Positions 1 through 6,066 are shown, numbered from the stretch's first letter. The stretch: DNA of 10,540 nucleotides from an uncultured Prevotella sp. (GCA_946998295.1 CAMPYS010000043.1:1-10540); one strand, 5' to 3'. The notes: generated from the sequence alone by a model not told the origin. Numbers and translations are program-made.

Positions 1-36
1 TTTCGATTAGAGGGGGCTTACTTTTGAAAAAATTAA

Positions 37-67
37 CCCCAAAGTCCTATTTTACAGGACTTTGGGG
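37..67 (-). terminator. Stem-loop terminator inside the IS end
   Basis: Perfect 12-bp inverted repeat CCCCAAAGTCCT / AGGACTTTGGGG with a 7-nt loop. On the minus strand the stem is followed by a T-rich stretch (complement of 27-36), so it reads best as a terminator stopping transcription that enters the IS from the tex side. The plus-strand side lacks a T tract. Confidence 0.65.
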
Positions 68-89
68 AAGATATTTATGCTCTTTTGAG

Positions 90-108
90 TTTTACCGGAC
101 AGCAATAA
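90..108 (-). repeat. 19-bp IS terminal sequence, copy 1
   Basis: On the minus strand this reads TTATTGCTGTCCGGTAAAA, identical over 19 bases to the plus-strand sequence at 1334-1352. It sits exactly where the tex reading frame loses family similarity. The IS body extends to the left. Confidence 0.75.
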
Positions 109-331
109 TTGTTTTTAGAATCGTTGCCTTTCGTTTGTCGAGTTCTTTGAGCCGCTCGTTAATCTCGCTGATGCGTGTGATTTGCACTTCGTCGAGATTC
201 CCCGTGCGTTCCTTTCGGTAGCGGGCAATGAAAGTTATTGTGCATCCCCCGTCCAAGAGATTCAGCGTCGCATCAACACTTTTTTCCGAAAGGTTGAGTG
301 TGCGTGATATGTGTGTGGTGTATTTGTTCAT
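92..331 (-). pseudogene. tex: tex, 5' fragment truncated by an IS
   Basis: N-terminal piece of the Tex/YhgF RNA-binding transcription accessory protein. About 75 residues match the conserved Tex start: a leading helical segment, then LLDGGCTITFIARYRKERTG and LDEVQI, then a helix ending RKATILKTI. Intact Tex proteins are roughly 700-780 residues, ending with YqgF, HhH and S1 domains, so ~90% is missing. After KTI the frame runs into IS sequence (IAVR, stop). I start at the ATG at 331 because it fits the family; a GTG at 346 is in frame but adds unlike residues. It lies ~48 bp downstream of the stop of the secreted-protein gene on the same strand. The rest of tex may lie beyond the IS, left of the window. 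Confidence 0.88.
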
Positions 332-344
332 ATTAAAAGATCTC

Positions 345-372
345 ACTCCCGTCCCTTCTCCTTCGGAGTGAA
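345..372 (-). promoter_or_regulatory. Short hairpin between the secreted-protein gene and tex
   Basis: On the minus strand CTCC-GAA-GGAG forms a small hairpin nested in a CACTCC...GGAGTG repeat just before the tex start. It has no T tract, so it is not a clear terminator; it could shape the tex leader. Weak evidence. Confidence 0.25.
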
Positions 373-378
373 GCGTAG

Positions 379-1110
379 TTACTGTTGAATTAATGTTGTT
401 TTACTGTCAAAATCCTCATCTGATAATATTTCACAGAACGATTTAAATTCTATTTTCACTATATAATAATGCTGGATATTAAAAGTCTTGCCCAAGTCCT
501 TGGGAGCAATGCCCGATTGGACAACTTCACAATAGGAAGCACTCCCGTCTTTATGTATGGTTGGAGTTATTATTGCGAAAAGCGCATGGCTTCCATTTGT
601 GCTGACTTTAATTTCCGGTCGGTTGCCAAGGAAATCCTTGACGGCATATAAATCCTCGTCGAGGAGCAAGCGACTGTAATTCTTTTTACTTGCGAAGAAT
701 CTACCCCTGATTACCGTTTTGAGCCTCGAACTGGAACATTTAAAAATGAATTTTAGAGTCTCATCGCTGCCTTTGATTTGGAAAATCTCATCTTCTGTGC
801 CATCAAACAGGATGGAAGTGTTGATTTTCTCACCGTCCTTGTATTCATCGAGCGTGATAGTGTAACACTTTCCATTCAGTGACTTTCCTTCGAACTCCAA
901 CTGTCCTACAAAGGTATTCTCAAATTCCAATACATCCTGTAAGTTGCTGTCTGTCGTTGGTTGAGTAATTGTAATTTTAATGGAATCCTGTGCTACAGAG
1001 AAGCTCGCCATCAGGCAAAGGATAAGAACAAGAAACGCACGCTTGTTGTTGGGCGTTGCTTCCTTGATTGCCGGGCAACCATTCATTATCTGTGCAATGA
1101 AATTAATCAT
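379..1110 (-). CDS. Predicted secreted protein of unknown function
   Basis: Open frame of 243 codons from the ATG at 1110. I reject the further-upstream in-frame ATG at 1140 because a full promoter places transcription start near 1133. An ATG at 1086 is also possible. The N-terminus has Asn-Asn-Lys-Arg followed by a ~16-residue hydrophobic stretch (AFLVLILCLMASFSVA) and Gln-Asp, a Sec signal peptide with likely cleavage near residue 40; there is no lipobox cysteine. The mature ~200 residues are rich in alternating hydrophobic/polar segments, suggesting a beta-rich periplasmic or surface protein, and contain four cysteines (KCYT, KCSS, YCEV, FCEI). I do not recognise the family with confidence; a Bacteroides DUF such as DUF5041 is a weak possibility. 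It lies upstream of tex on the same strand and looks like resident chromosome rather than element cargo. Confidence 0.62.
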   Translation of the reverse strand: MINFIAQIMNGCPAIKEATPNNKRAFLVLILCLMASFSVAQDSIKITITQPTTDSNLQDVLEFENTFVGQLEFEGKSLNGKCYTITLDEYKDGEKINTSILFDGTEDEIFQIKGSDETLKFIFKCSSSRLKTVIRGRFFASKKNYSRLLLDEDLYAVKDFLGNRPEIKVSTNGSHALFAIITPTIHKDGSASYCEVVQSGIAPKDLGKTFNIQHYYIVKIEFKSFCEILSDEDFDSKTTLIQQ

Positions 1111-1139
1111 CGGTAGGGTTTTGTTAAGATTAATAACCA

Positions 1140-1170
1140 CAAAGGTAGATTTTTTGGAGGAGATGACAAA
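1140..1170 (-). promoter_or_regulatory. Bacteroidetes-type promoter for the secreted-protein gene
   Basis: On the minus strand TTTG (1167-1170) is followed after 19 bases by TACCTTTG (1140-1147), matching the Bacteroidetes -33 TTTG / -7 TAnnTTTG consensus in sequence and spacing. Predicted transcription start near 1133, giving a ~23-nt leader before the ATG at 1110. Confidence 0.65.
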
Positions 1171-1333
1171 GCGTTGTCACGCTTTTTTTGATATTCGGGC
1201 ATTGAACATTCGCAATCATGTGGTCGTTAGTCGAATATCGGATGCCTATGACTGTTTGTAAAACTATTTTACCATTCAGGTTCAATGTGTCTTATACGGA
1301 TTTAGCTTGTCACAATTCTGACTATAAAAAAAG
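1148..1333. other. Non-coding junction segment
   Basis: Apart from the promoter and palindrome, this ~185-bp stretch holds an inverted repeat GATATTCG / CGAATATC (1190-1197 and 1232-1239) and an A-rich run just before the second IS end. No credible gene on either strand. Confidence 0.4.
1164..1189. promoter_or_regulatory. Palindrome overlapping the -33 box; possible operator or weak plus-strand terminator
   Basis: TGACAA-AGCG-TTGTCA (1164-1179) is a perfect 6-bp inverted repeat covering the -33 TTTG. Overlapping it, AAAGCG-TTGTCA-CGCTTT (1168-1185) runs into seven T residues on the plus strand. The first arrangement suggests an operator, the second a weak plus-strand terminator; the sequence does not decide. 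Confidence 0.35.
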
Positions 1334-1352
1334 TTATTGCTGTCCGGTAAAA
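1334..1352 (+). repeat. 19-bp IS terminal sequence, copy 2 (inverted relative to copy 1)
   Basis: TTATTGCTGTCCGGTAAAA on the plus strand, identical to the minus-strand sequence at 90-108. The element body would extend to the right, but no transposase frame follows before the relaxase gene begins at 1567. It therefore looks like an IS remnant, or the left boundary of the mobilizable element itself. Confidence 0.7.
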
Positions 1353-1566
1353 AAATATGATTTCGGGCTAAGTGCCTAAAGTACAAGGTTCTGCGATTAA
1401 ATGCAGGTCGTATAGGTAACGATTTAGAAATGAGCGATATGCTTGAAAGTTCATTGCTTTGTATAACCAAAGAACGCTCACTATTTCACTCGCAAAGGTA
1501 ACACTTTGTGTGGAAAAGTGAGCGTTATTTCGTGTTTTTCTTCTTGTCTGTGAAAGAAAAAAGAGA
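1353..1566. other. Non-coding stretch at the left edge of the mobilization module
   Basis: About 214 bp with no convincing gene. It has a 10-bp perfect inverted repeat AACGCTCACT / AGTGAGCGTT (1473-1482 and 1517-1526). Between the arms, the minus strand carries a TACCTTTG box (1493-1500) that matches the -7 promoter motif but has no TTTG at the right distance. A short minus-strand frame (28 codons) follows the box but resembles nothing I know. This may be IS residue or the element terminus. Confidence 0.4.
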
Positions 1567-2823
1567 TTACAGTCGTTGCGAGCGGTTACGGTGAATGAGT
1601 TGTTGCCATTTCTGTTCGCACCAATCGGAAACTGATAGTCCATTGATAGTAAGAATTGGCTGACGCTTCTCGTTAGTCGTGATACGGAGTTCTGCATTCT
1701 CCTCCGTGAAGTTGCGTTTGTACATTCCTGAATATGCCGTAGCCGTACTACGTACTGCCACCTGCCTTTGGTGCATCTTCACTACTGTATCATCATCAAA
1801 TCCCATCTTGCGGAGCATCAAACGAATATTAAGCAAGAGATAGAAGCTATGAAAGAATCGCTTGATAAAACCTCGCTCTTCCTCATACACCTTGATTTCC
1901 TTTTGCTGTTCAGCTATGGTCTTGTCTTTGGCTTTGACGGTATCTTGCAGGAGTATAACCTCCTTACGGATTTCGGCATTCTCCTTTTCAGAAAGAAACC
2001 TCTGTTGCTCCATCTCCCATTCCAACTCTCCGACGCGTTTTTCTGCCTTGTCAAGTTCCGTATTCCCAAAAAGCGAGTAGAGTGTCCCCTTTACACGAAG
2101 TTTCCCTGCCTGCTTCTCCAACTCCTTGATTTTCTTGATTAACTCTTCCTCCTCAAGTTGTTTCTGTTTCGTCTCTTTGAGCAGTTCCTTGTAATACTCC
2201 ATATTGGTGCGGTGCTTGGCTTCCGAACCGTACACCCCTCTTTCCAGCCCGAAAGCTTTCATCTGTTCTGCGTATGTGGTTTGGTACTCCTCTAATTTCT
2301 TAGGAGTAAGCACATCATCTGCACAAAGTCGTACCTTGCCTTTCTTTGTCTTGTACTTTCGCTTGCCATTCTCAGCTTCTGTCTTGGCTTTCCGTCTTTC
2401 CCCTTGTACGATGGGGACTACCGTTGCGTGGATATGCGGAGTCTCTTCGTCTGCGTGTAGTGTGGCTGCTACTACATTTTCCTTTCCAAAGGTGATGTAA
2501 AGCCATTGCATCGTGCTGTCGCACCATTCGTCTAAGCGACCTTCGCTTTCAAGTCGGAGCATATCCTCGTGGGAACCTGATAGGATAAAACGAAGTGCTT
2601 TGACTTGATTGTCCGCTACCTTTCGGTAGATGTTTGACGTGGCAATGCGATGCTCAATGGCTTCCGTTCGGTTGGTGACATTTGCAGGGAACTGCACCAA
2701 GTCACGATTGAGGTGTGTGCGGGTGGCATCGACATTGCTCGGCACGAATGTTCGCTCAATATGAGCGGTCATTGCCGAGTCGTTGCCACGTGCCTTGTCT
2801 ATGTGTAATACTGCGTAGCCCAT
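1567..2823 (-). CDS. MobV-family relaxase (Mob/Pre)
   Basis: Relaxase of 418 residues that would nick the element's oriT and lead the transferred strand during mobilization by a co-resident conjugative element. The N-terminal Mob/Pre (PF01076-type) domain spans ~1-200: motif AHIERT at 20-25, RTHLNRDL at 35-42, and the metal-binding signature HADEETPHIH at 123-132, with all three histidines present. Residues ~205-320 are charged and heptad-like, a long coiled coil, as usual in MobV proteins. The C-terminus is a short basic region. The ATG at 2823 gives the expected start (MGYAVLHIDK). It is the last gene of a minus-strand series after ATPase and primase, and the upstream gap has hairpins suited to an oriT. 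No separate accessory Mob gene is seen, so this may be a single-protein mobilization system, as in the small Bacteroides element Tn5520. Confidence 0.95.
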   Translation of the reverse strand: MGYAVLHIDKARGNDSAMTAHIERTFVPSNVDATRTHLNRDLVQFPANVTNRTEAIEHRIATSNIYRKVADNQVKALRFILSGSHEDMLRLESEGRLDEWCDSTMQWLYITFGKENVVAATLHADEETPHIHATVVPIVQGERRKAKTEAENGKRKYKTKKGKVRLCADDVLTPKKLEEYQTTYAEQMKAFGLERGVYGSEAKHRTNMEYYKELLKETKQKQLEEEELIKKIKELEKQAGKLRVKGTLYSLFGNTELDKAEKRVGELEWEMEQQRFLSEKENAEIRKEVILLQDTVKAKDKTIAEQQKEIKVYEEERGFIKRFFHSFYLLLNIRLMLRKMGFDDDTVVKMHQRQVAVRSTATAYSGMYKRNFTEENAELRITTNEKRQPILTINGLSVSDWCEQKWQQLIHRNRSQRL

Positions 2824-3055
2824 AAGTTGATGATGGATTTAAGGGGTATCCAAAGGGGCGAAGCTCCTTGGCTCAGGAGGGCTTTTTTAGCGGTAACGGA
2901 GTGGAGCGTGAAGAAAATGCCCTAATAAGCTATGGCATTTTCAAATGCCCGCTACTCGTAGACCGAAACCAACCTCTCCGTACACTTGCATTCTCTGAAT
3001 GCACAGAGGCTCTGTTGCTAAGTTTCTTTTGAGGAAACTTACAGTTGGGAAAACT
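2824..3055. other. Candidate oriT: cluster of inverted repeats upstream of the relaxase
   Basis: The 331-bp gap between relaxase and primase genes is non-coding and packed with stem-loops: 2850-2871 (9-bp stem with one bulged base and a GAA loop), 2913-2942 (GAAAATGCC / GGCATTTTC, 12-nt loop), 2987-3003 (TGCATTC / GAATGCA), 3003-3015 (ACAGAG / CTCTGT), 3019-3041 (TAAGTTTC / GAAACTTA) and a shorter one at 3042-3055. MobV origins normally lie directly upstream of the relaxase gene and contain such repeats. The nick site cannot be assigned from sequence alone. Confidence 0.55.
2913..2942. repeat. 9-bp perfect inverted repeat in the oriT candidate
   Basis: GAAAATGCC (2913-2921) and GGCATTTTC (2934-2942) with a 12-nt loop. 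AAATGCC recurs directly after it (2943-2949), so one half-site is present three times in ~37 bp. It is the strongest candidate for the relaxase recognition hairpin. Confidence 0.5.
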
Positions 3056-3154
3056 GCCATTGCTCTCAAAACAAAGCCATCTGTCTGCCTCTTGTTCTCT
3101 TTTAGTCCCTAAGGATACCCAGTTGATACTTGGTTTTAATTGCGTTCTATTGCT

Positions 3155-4096
3155 TTATCTGCGAAATCCACGTTTGACGACCGATTGCGGTTTATTCTGT
3201 TTCTGTTCTATCACTTTCTGCCGAGAAATGTGGTACTCGTTCAGGTCTTTATATCCATCGTAATGTCGGCTCATATCCTCTACGTTCATTCCTGCCGATA
3301 GAAGAGCTTGCAAGGCTTTCCGTCCTGCTTCATCGTTGTCAAGAAACGCATGGACACAGACAATACGCTGCTCACGGAGATATGCAACAGCTCTGTGGAT
3401 ATTGCTTACGGAGTTCAGCACGATGGAGGGCGAGGTGGTGTCTTTTCCTTTCATCGTGAGAAAGGACAGGAAATCGGCAAAGCCCTCAAAAATGTTGTGT
3501 GTGGTGTATTTTGTCCCATCTACACTACCGATAACGGAAATATCTTTCGGAGCGATTGTCCCTTTGAAATGACCGTTGTCCCTGAGTTCATATCCTCCTG
3601 TCCGATTTGGAAATCCTATGGCGGTGTAAATTCTTCCGTCCACCTCATAGCACACGGAACGCAGATAGGGCTTGGCAAGCGAAAAGTCTATCTTGCGCTC
3701 CTCCTGCAAATAGTGTTGCAAGTGTGGGGGCAGTTCCTCACTGATGCCGAGAATGCGCCTTACGCTCGGGGACGGCACAGTGGCTTTTTCCTTTGGAGGG
3801 ATTTCACGATGAAAGGAAAGAGCGTTCCCTGCCAAATGGCTCATTGCTTCGTGAGCATTGCACCTTTGCAACAACATCACAAGGTCTATGATACTACCAC
3901 CTTTGCCCAAGCCAAAGTCGTACCAAAGATTTCGTGCAAAGTCCACTTTCAAGCTGGCGTTATGGTCTTCCCGATAGGGTGCATTGTAAAGAGCATACCT
4001 TCCGTACCGCTTGACGGGCTGTATGCCACGAGCATGAAGGTAATCCGCTATGGATATTCCCTTAATACTTTTTAAGTCGTAATATTCGCTGTTCAT
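3155..4096 (-). CDS. Toprim-domain primase-like replication protein
   Basis: Protein of 313 residues of the DnaG-like primase group found on Bacteroidetes mobilizable elements; probably makes primers for copying the element after transfer. Residues ~1-90 look like a CHC2 zinc-finger region: NAPYREDHNASLKVD at 38-52 and WYDFGLGKGGSIIDLV at 58-73 align with the usual CPFH..PS and C/D..GGD.I.FV blocks, but the metal-ligand Cys/His residues are missing. A Toprim domain follows at ~195-295: IFEGFADFLS with Glu204, then AFLDNDEAG with Asp253 and Asp255, then KDLNE near 283-287. The tail is basic. The ATG at 4096 leaves the expected DLKSIKGISIADYL opening. It sits between the VapE-like ATPase gene (348-bp gap) and the relaxase on the same strand. 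A helicase-loader or nuclease role is less likely given the domain order. Confidence 0.86.
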   Translation of the reverse strand: MNSEYYDLKSIKGISIADYLHARGIQPVKRYGRYALYNAPYREDHNASLKVDFARNLWYDFGLGKGGSIIDLVMLLQRCNAHEAMSHLAGNALSFHREIPPKEKATVPSPSVRRILGISEELPPHLQHYLQEERKIDFSLAKPYLRSVCYEVDGRIYTAIGFPNRTGGYELRDNGHFKGTIAPKDISVIGSVDGTKYTTHNIFEGFADFLSFLTMKGKDTTSPSIVLNSVSNIHRAVAYLREQRIVCVHAFLDNDEAGRKALQALLSAGMNVEDMSRHYDGYKDLNEYHISRQKVIEQKQNKPQSVVKRGFRR

Positions 4097-4444
4097 TGTT
4101 ATATATGGTTGATTTGTTCAAATTTATTTTCTGTTATGTTTTTCTCCTTATAGAGTTTTCTCTCTTTCTCCTTACTACCCTTCGACACTCGGATAAGTAA
4201 TTGACTGTGAAAGAGAAAAGTGTAACACTTCGTTCGAATTTGTCCTTCTACGTTTCCCGTCTACACCTTACTATGTTCATTCTTCCGTAGAAGCGTAGAA
4301 AGATGGTTGTAAGCTGGGTCGCAAGATGGACCCCTCCTGCAATCCTTTCTCTTTCACTGTATTATCTCCTTTGTAGTAATGTAGTAAGTAGAATAGGAAA
4401 GAAAAAAAGAAAGGTGTATAGTGAAGGGAGATAGTAAGAGAGTG
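4097..4444. other. 348-bp repeat-bearing gap between primase and ATPase genes; possible replication origin
   Basis: No gene. It holds a 13-bp palindrome AAGTGT-A-ACACTT (4218-4230), an inverted repeat CTTCTACG / CGTAGAAG (4245-4252 and 4286-4293) whose second arm is directly repeated (CGTAGAA at 4286-4292 and 4294-4300), and a tandem GTAGTAAT/GTAGTAAG pair (4373-4388). A loose inverted repeat TTCACTGTA / TATAGTGAA (4353-4361 and 4417-4425) lies just downstream of the ATPase gene stop. Short repeats beside a primase and an SF3-like ATPase would suit an origin, but this is inference. Confidence 0.35.
4119..4126 (-). promoter_or_regulatory. -7 promoter box for the primase gene
   Basis: The minus strand reads TAAATTTG, a TAnnTTTG match, 22 bases before the ATG at 4096. 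No TTTG is found 19-21 bases further upstream, so support is partial. Confidence 0.35.
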
Positions 4445-5638
4445 CTATGGCGGCTGCTCGGGATGAATCTTGCGAACTGCATAGACATATACGGGATTGC
4501 TGTTTACCCTGCGACACTCCCTTGTATAACCAGCCTTTCGCAAGGCTTCGCCCATCCGCTTGGGAGAGAGCTGCTGTCGGGTATAGCAGGAGAGATACCC
4601 CACTATCTCCGAATTGGTCATATAGAATCGCTTGGTGGCTTTCTCTGCATCCGAGGGAAAGGTGAAATAACGGAGCAACAGTTCCATTTCTGCCGTATAG
4701 ACTTGGAAGGCTTCGCTGTTATGATGTAGTTCAATAATCTCTTCATCATTGAACCAATAGCGAAAGCCACTTTTTAGTAGAGCTTTGGCTTCACTATATA
4801 CAGCATCCATTGGGATTGTTTTGGCTCGGTCTATATCTATCGCCAATACTTCAAAAGGCAGGAAACGTCTGCTTCCTGTCGGGTCTGTGAGAAAATTGTT
4901 GCCATTGACCGAAGCCACAAAGCTCGCCAAGTGCGGTCGCTCTTCTATATGCTTCTCGTAAGGCATACGATACTTCACCTGTGGGCAAGTAATCAGATTC
5001 TTCAGTTCGTTCTCGTCTCGCTTGTTGAGGGCTTTGAGTTGGTCGTCAATGTTGATGATGAGGTTTTGACCGATAAGGCTCAATACATCTTTCTCCTGTG
5101 GGTATATCTTTCCCGTATAGCGGTAGTCGGATAGGGCTGGCGGACAGAGGAGGTCAAGGAATGTGGTCTTGAATTTTCCCTGTTCACCTGTCAGCACAAG
5201 GCAGGTGTGATTGCGACACTGCTTGTCGTCCATAGCATTGGCGACTACCGCCACCAACCATTTGGTAAGGTATTCCCTCCATTTCTCGGGATTGGCTACG
5301 ATTACACAATTAGCAAGGGCAGTTATTGCTTCTTGCTCCACTGCATCCATCGCCGGCAAACTATAGAAATAGGCTTGTACGGGATTGATGCGTGGTGAGA
5401 AATCACTTTCGATGATACTGTACAGATTCTCGGGAGAGGTCTGTATATCGGCTTCCTTGTTCAAGGCTCGTTTAAGGGTATTGATGCGGTAGCGGTCTAT
5501 GGTTGTGTAATCGCTTGCTCCTTGCGGACGGAACTCCGCTCTGTGCAATACGGTATTGTACCGAAACTCATATCGCTCCGAAAGGAACTCCTCTATTTGT
5601 ATGTTCTTTGAAGTGTTGTCATTGTTTTCTCTTTTCAT
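4445..5638 (-). CDS. VapE-like P-loop ATPase (SF3-type helicase, DUF3874-like tail)
   Basis: Protein of 397 residues of the virulence-associated protein E family (PF05272-type), a replicative helicase-like ATPase common on Bacteroidetes integrative elements. Residues 1-100 form a variable N-terminal region without a primase domain. The ATPase core has Walker A GEQGKFKT (151-158), Walker B LIINIDD (193-199), the conserved FVASVNGNNFL segment (240-250) and TGSRRFLPFEV with the arginine pair (254-264). The last ~90 residues (MTNSEI, LSPKRMGEALRKAGY) resemble the DUF3874 winged-helix-like domain often fused to VapE. The ATG at 5638 starts MKRENNDN. It probably unwinds the element's DNA together with the Toprim primase encoded downstream on the same strand. 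The 444-bp divergent region between it and the HTH genes probably carries its control signals. Confidence 0.87.
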   Translation of the reverse strand: MKRENNDNTSKNIQIEEFLSERYEFRYNTVLHRAEFRPQGASDYTTIDRYRINTLKRALNKEADIQTSPENLYSIIESDFSPRINPVQAYFYSLPAMDAVEQEAITALANCVIVANPEKWREYLTKWLVAVVANAMDDKQCRNHTCLVLTGEQGKFKTTFLDLLCPPALSDYRYTGKIYPQEKDVLSLIGQNLIINIDDQLKALNKRDENELKNLITCPQVKYRMPYEKHIEERPHLASFVASVNGNNFLTDPTGSRRFLPFEVLAIDIDRAKTIPMDAVYSEAKALLKSGFRYWFNDEEIIELHHNSEAFQVYTAEMELLLRYFTFPSDAEKATKRFYMTNSEIVGYLSCYTRQQLSPKRMGEALRKAGYTRECRRVNSNPVYVYAVRKIHPEQPP

Positions 5639-5842
5639 TGTGCGAATTGCTTTCTATTACTTTACTTTGATATTTAGCATGTTTTTGATTGCTAAAGCCA
5701 AGTTAGACAGCCTTTTGTAGTGAGCCAACATCTGCGGTGTTTCTGCATCGGAGTACATTGCTTTTCTCTGCTACGGCACAACGAAAAAGCCCCTTTTCGC
5801 TCCAAAATGGAGGGAAAGGGGCAAAATGGGTGTGCGAATTGC
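5639..5842. repeat. 12-bp direct repeat TGTGCGAATTGC, two copies
   Basis: Identical copies at 5639-5650, touching the ATPase start codon, and at 5831-5842, 192 bp apart start to start. The second copy is part of a near-palindrome GTGCGAATTGCAC. The enclosed segment contains the terminator-like hairpin. They could be two binding sites for one regulator, or the scar of a small insertion. Confidence 0.55.
5784..5822 (-). terminator. Rho-independent terminator or attenuator upstream of the ATPase gene
   Basis: GCCCCTTT (5789-5796) pairs with AAAGGGGC (5815-5822), and an inner CTCCA-AAA-TGGAG stem adds five pairs. On the minus strand the stem is followed by five T residues (5784-5788). It lies ~150 bp before the minus-strand ATPase gene, so it would shield that gene from upstream readthrough or act as an attenuator in its leader. 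Confidence 0.65.
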
Positions 5843-5941
5843 ACGGTATAAAAATGTGTGGCTTGCTTTCAATCGCAAGGGTTTGCTACGTGAAAGAAAC
5901 ATAAACAGGTTTTGAGGTAGAGCAAGAGGAGTTGATAACGA

Positions 5942-5980
5942 AAAACAAAGGAATTTGAGGGTGCAGATTTCCTTTGTTTT
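5942..5980. terminator. 12-bp perfect stem-loop, possible bidirectional terminator
   Basis: AAAACAAAGGAA (5942-5953) and TTCCTTTGTTTT (5969-5980) pair perfectly around a 15-nt loop. The stem carries its own A and T tails, so it could terminate in either direction. It lies ~50 bp upstream of the HTH promoter and may insulate the two divergent transcription units. Confidence 0.5.
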
Positions 5981-6032
5981 CCCGATACTTCCCTGCTTAT
6001 CCTGAGCCTTAAAAAAGTCGAAAACTCCTGCT

Positions 6033-6066
6033 TACATTTGCGTCAGAAAGTAATAATAACGCAAAT
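6033..6066 (+). promoter_or_regulatory. HTH operon promoter with overlapping inverted repeat (operator candidate)
   Basis: TACATTTG (6033-6040) matches the -7 TAnnTTTG box; the -33 position has only TTAA instead of TTTG. A perfect 8-bp inverted repeat ATTTGCGT / ACGCAAAT (6036-6043 and 6059-6066, 15-nt spacer) covers the -7 box and the expected start point. This layout suits autorepression by one of the HTH proteins encoded directly downstream. Confidence 0.5.

Larger units (their letters stand above)
1..108. mobile_element. End of an insertion sequence, body lies left of the window
   Basis: This is the terminal ~108 bp of an IS that interrupts tex. The reading frame of tex is clean and family-like up to about position 108, then changes into a short tail that stops at 92. 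The boundary coincides with a 19-bp sequence (TTATTGCTGTCCGGTAAAA on the minus strand, 90-108) that occurs again, inverted, at 1334-1352, as expected for a repeated IS terminus. Just inside the end is a perfect 12-bp stem-loop (37-67). No transposase coding is visible apart from a possible last few codons before a stop in the first bases. The family is not proven; an IS4-like element is my guess from the look of the ends. Confidence 0.6.

Noticed and set aside
1111..1140. ATG at 1140 as start of the secreted protein
   Set aside because: It overlaps the -7 promoter box, so it would lie upstream of the transcription start; the ATG at 1110 also keeps the signal peptide nearer the start.
1282..1470. 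Minus-strand open frame of 62 codons spanning the second IS end
   Set aside because: It reads through the IS terminal repeat, has no recognisable domain and no credible start signals; most likely chance.
1768..2142. Plus-strand open frame opposite the relaxase coiled coil
   Set aside because: A leucine/phenylalanine-rich antisense product of a Lys/Glu-rich coiled coil; no start context or motif of its own.
3308..4075. Long plus-strand open frame (255 codons) opposite the primase gene
   Set aside because: It is the antisense shadow of a gene with clear Toprim motifs; its translation shows no domain and has an unnatural composition.
4373..4396. Short tandem GTAGTAAT-like units as a CRISPR or iteron array
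   Set aside because: Only two good copies with no spacer pattern, so not CRISPR; kept only as weak support for an origin.
4421..4729. Plus-strand open frames opposite the 3' end of the ATPase gene
   Set aside because: They overlap well-conserved VapE-type coding on the minus strand and resemble no family.
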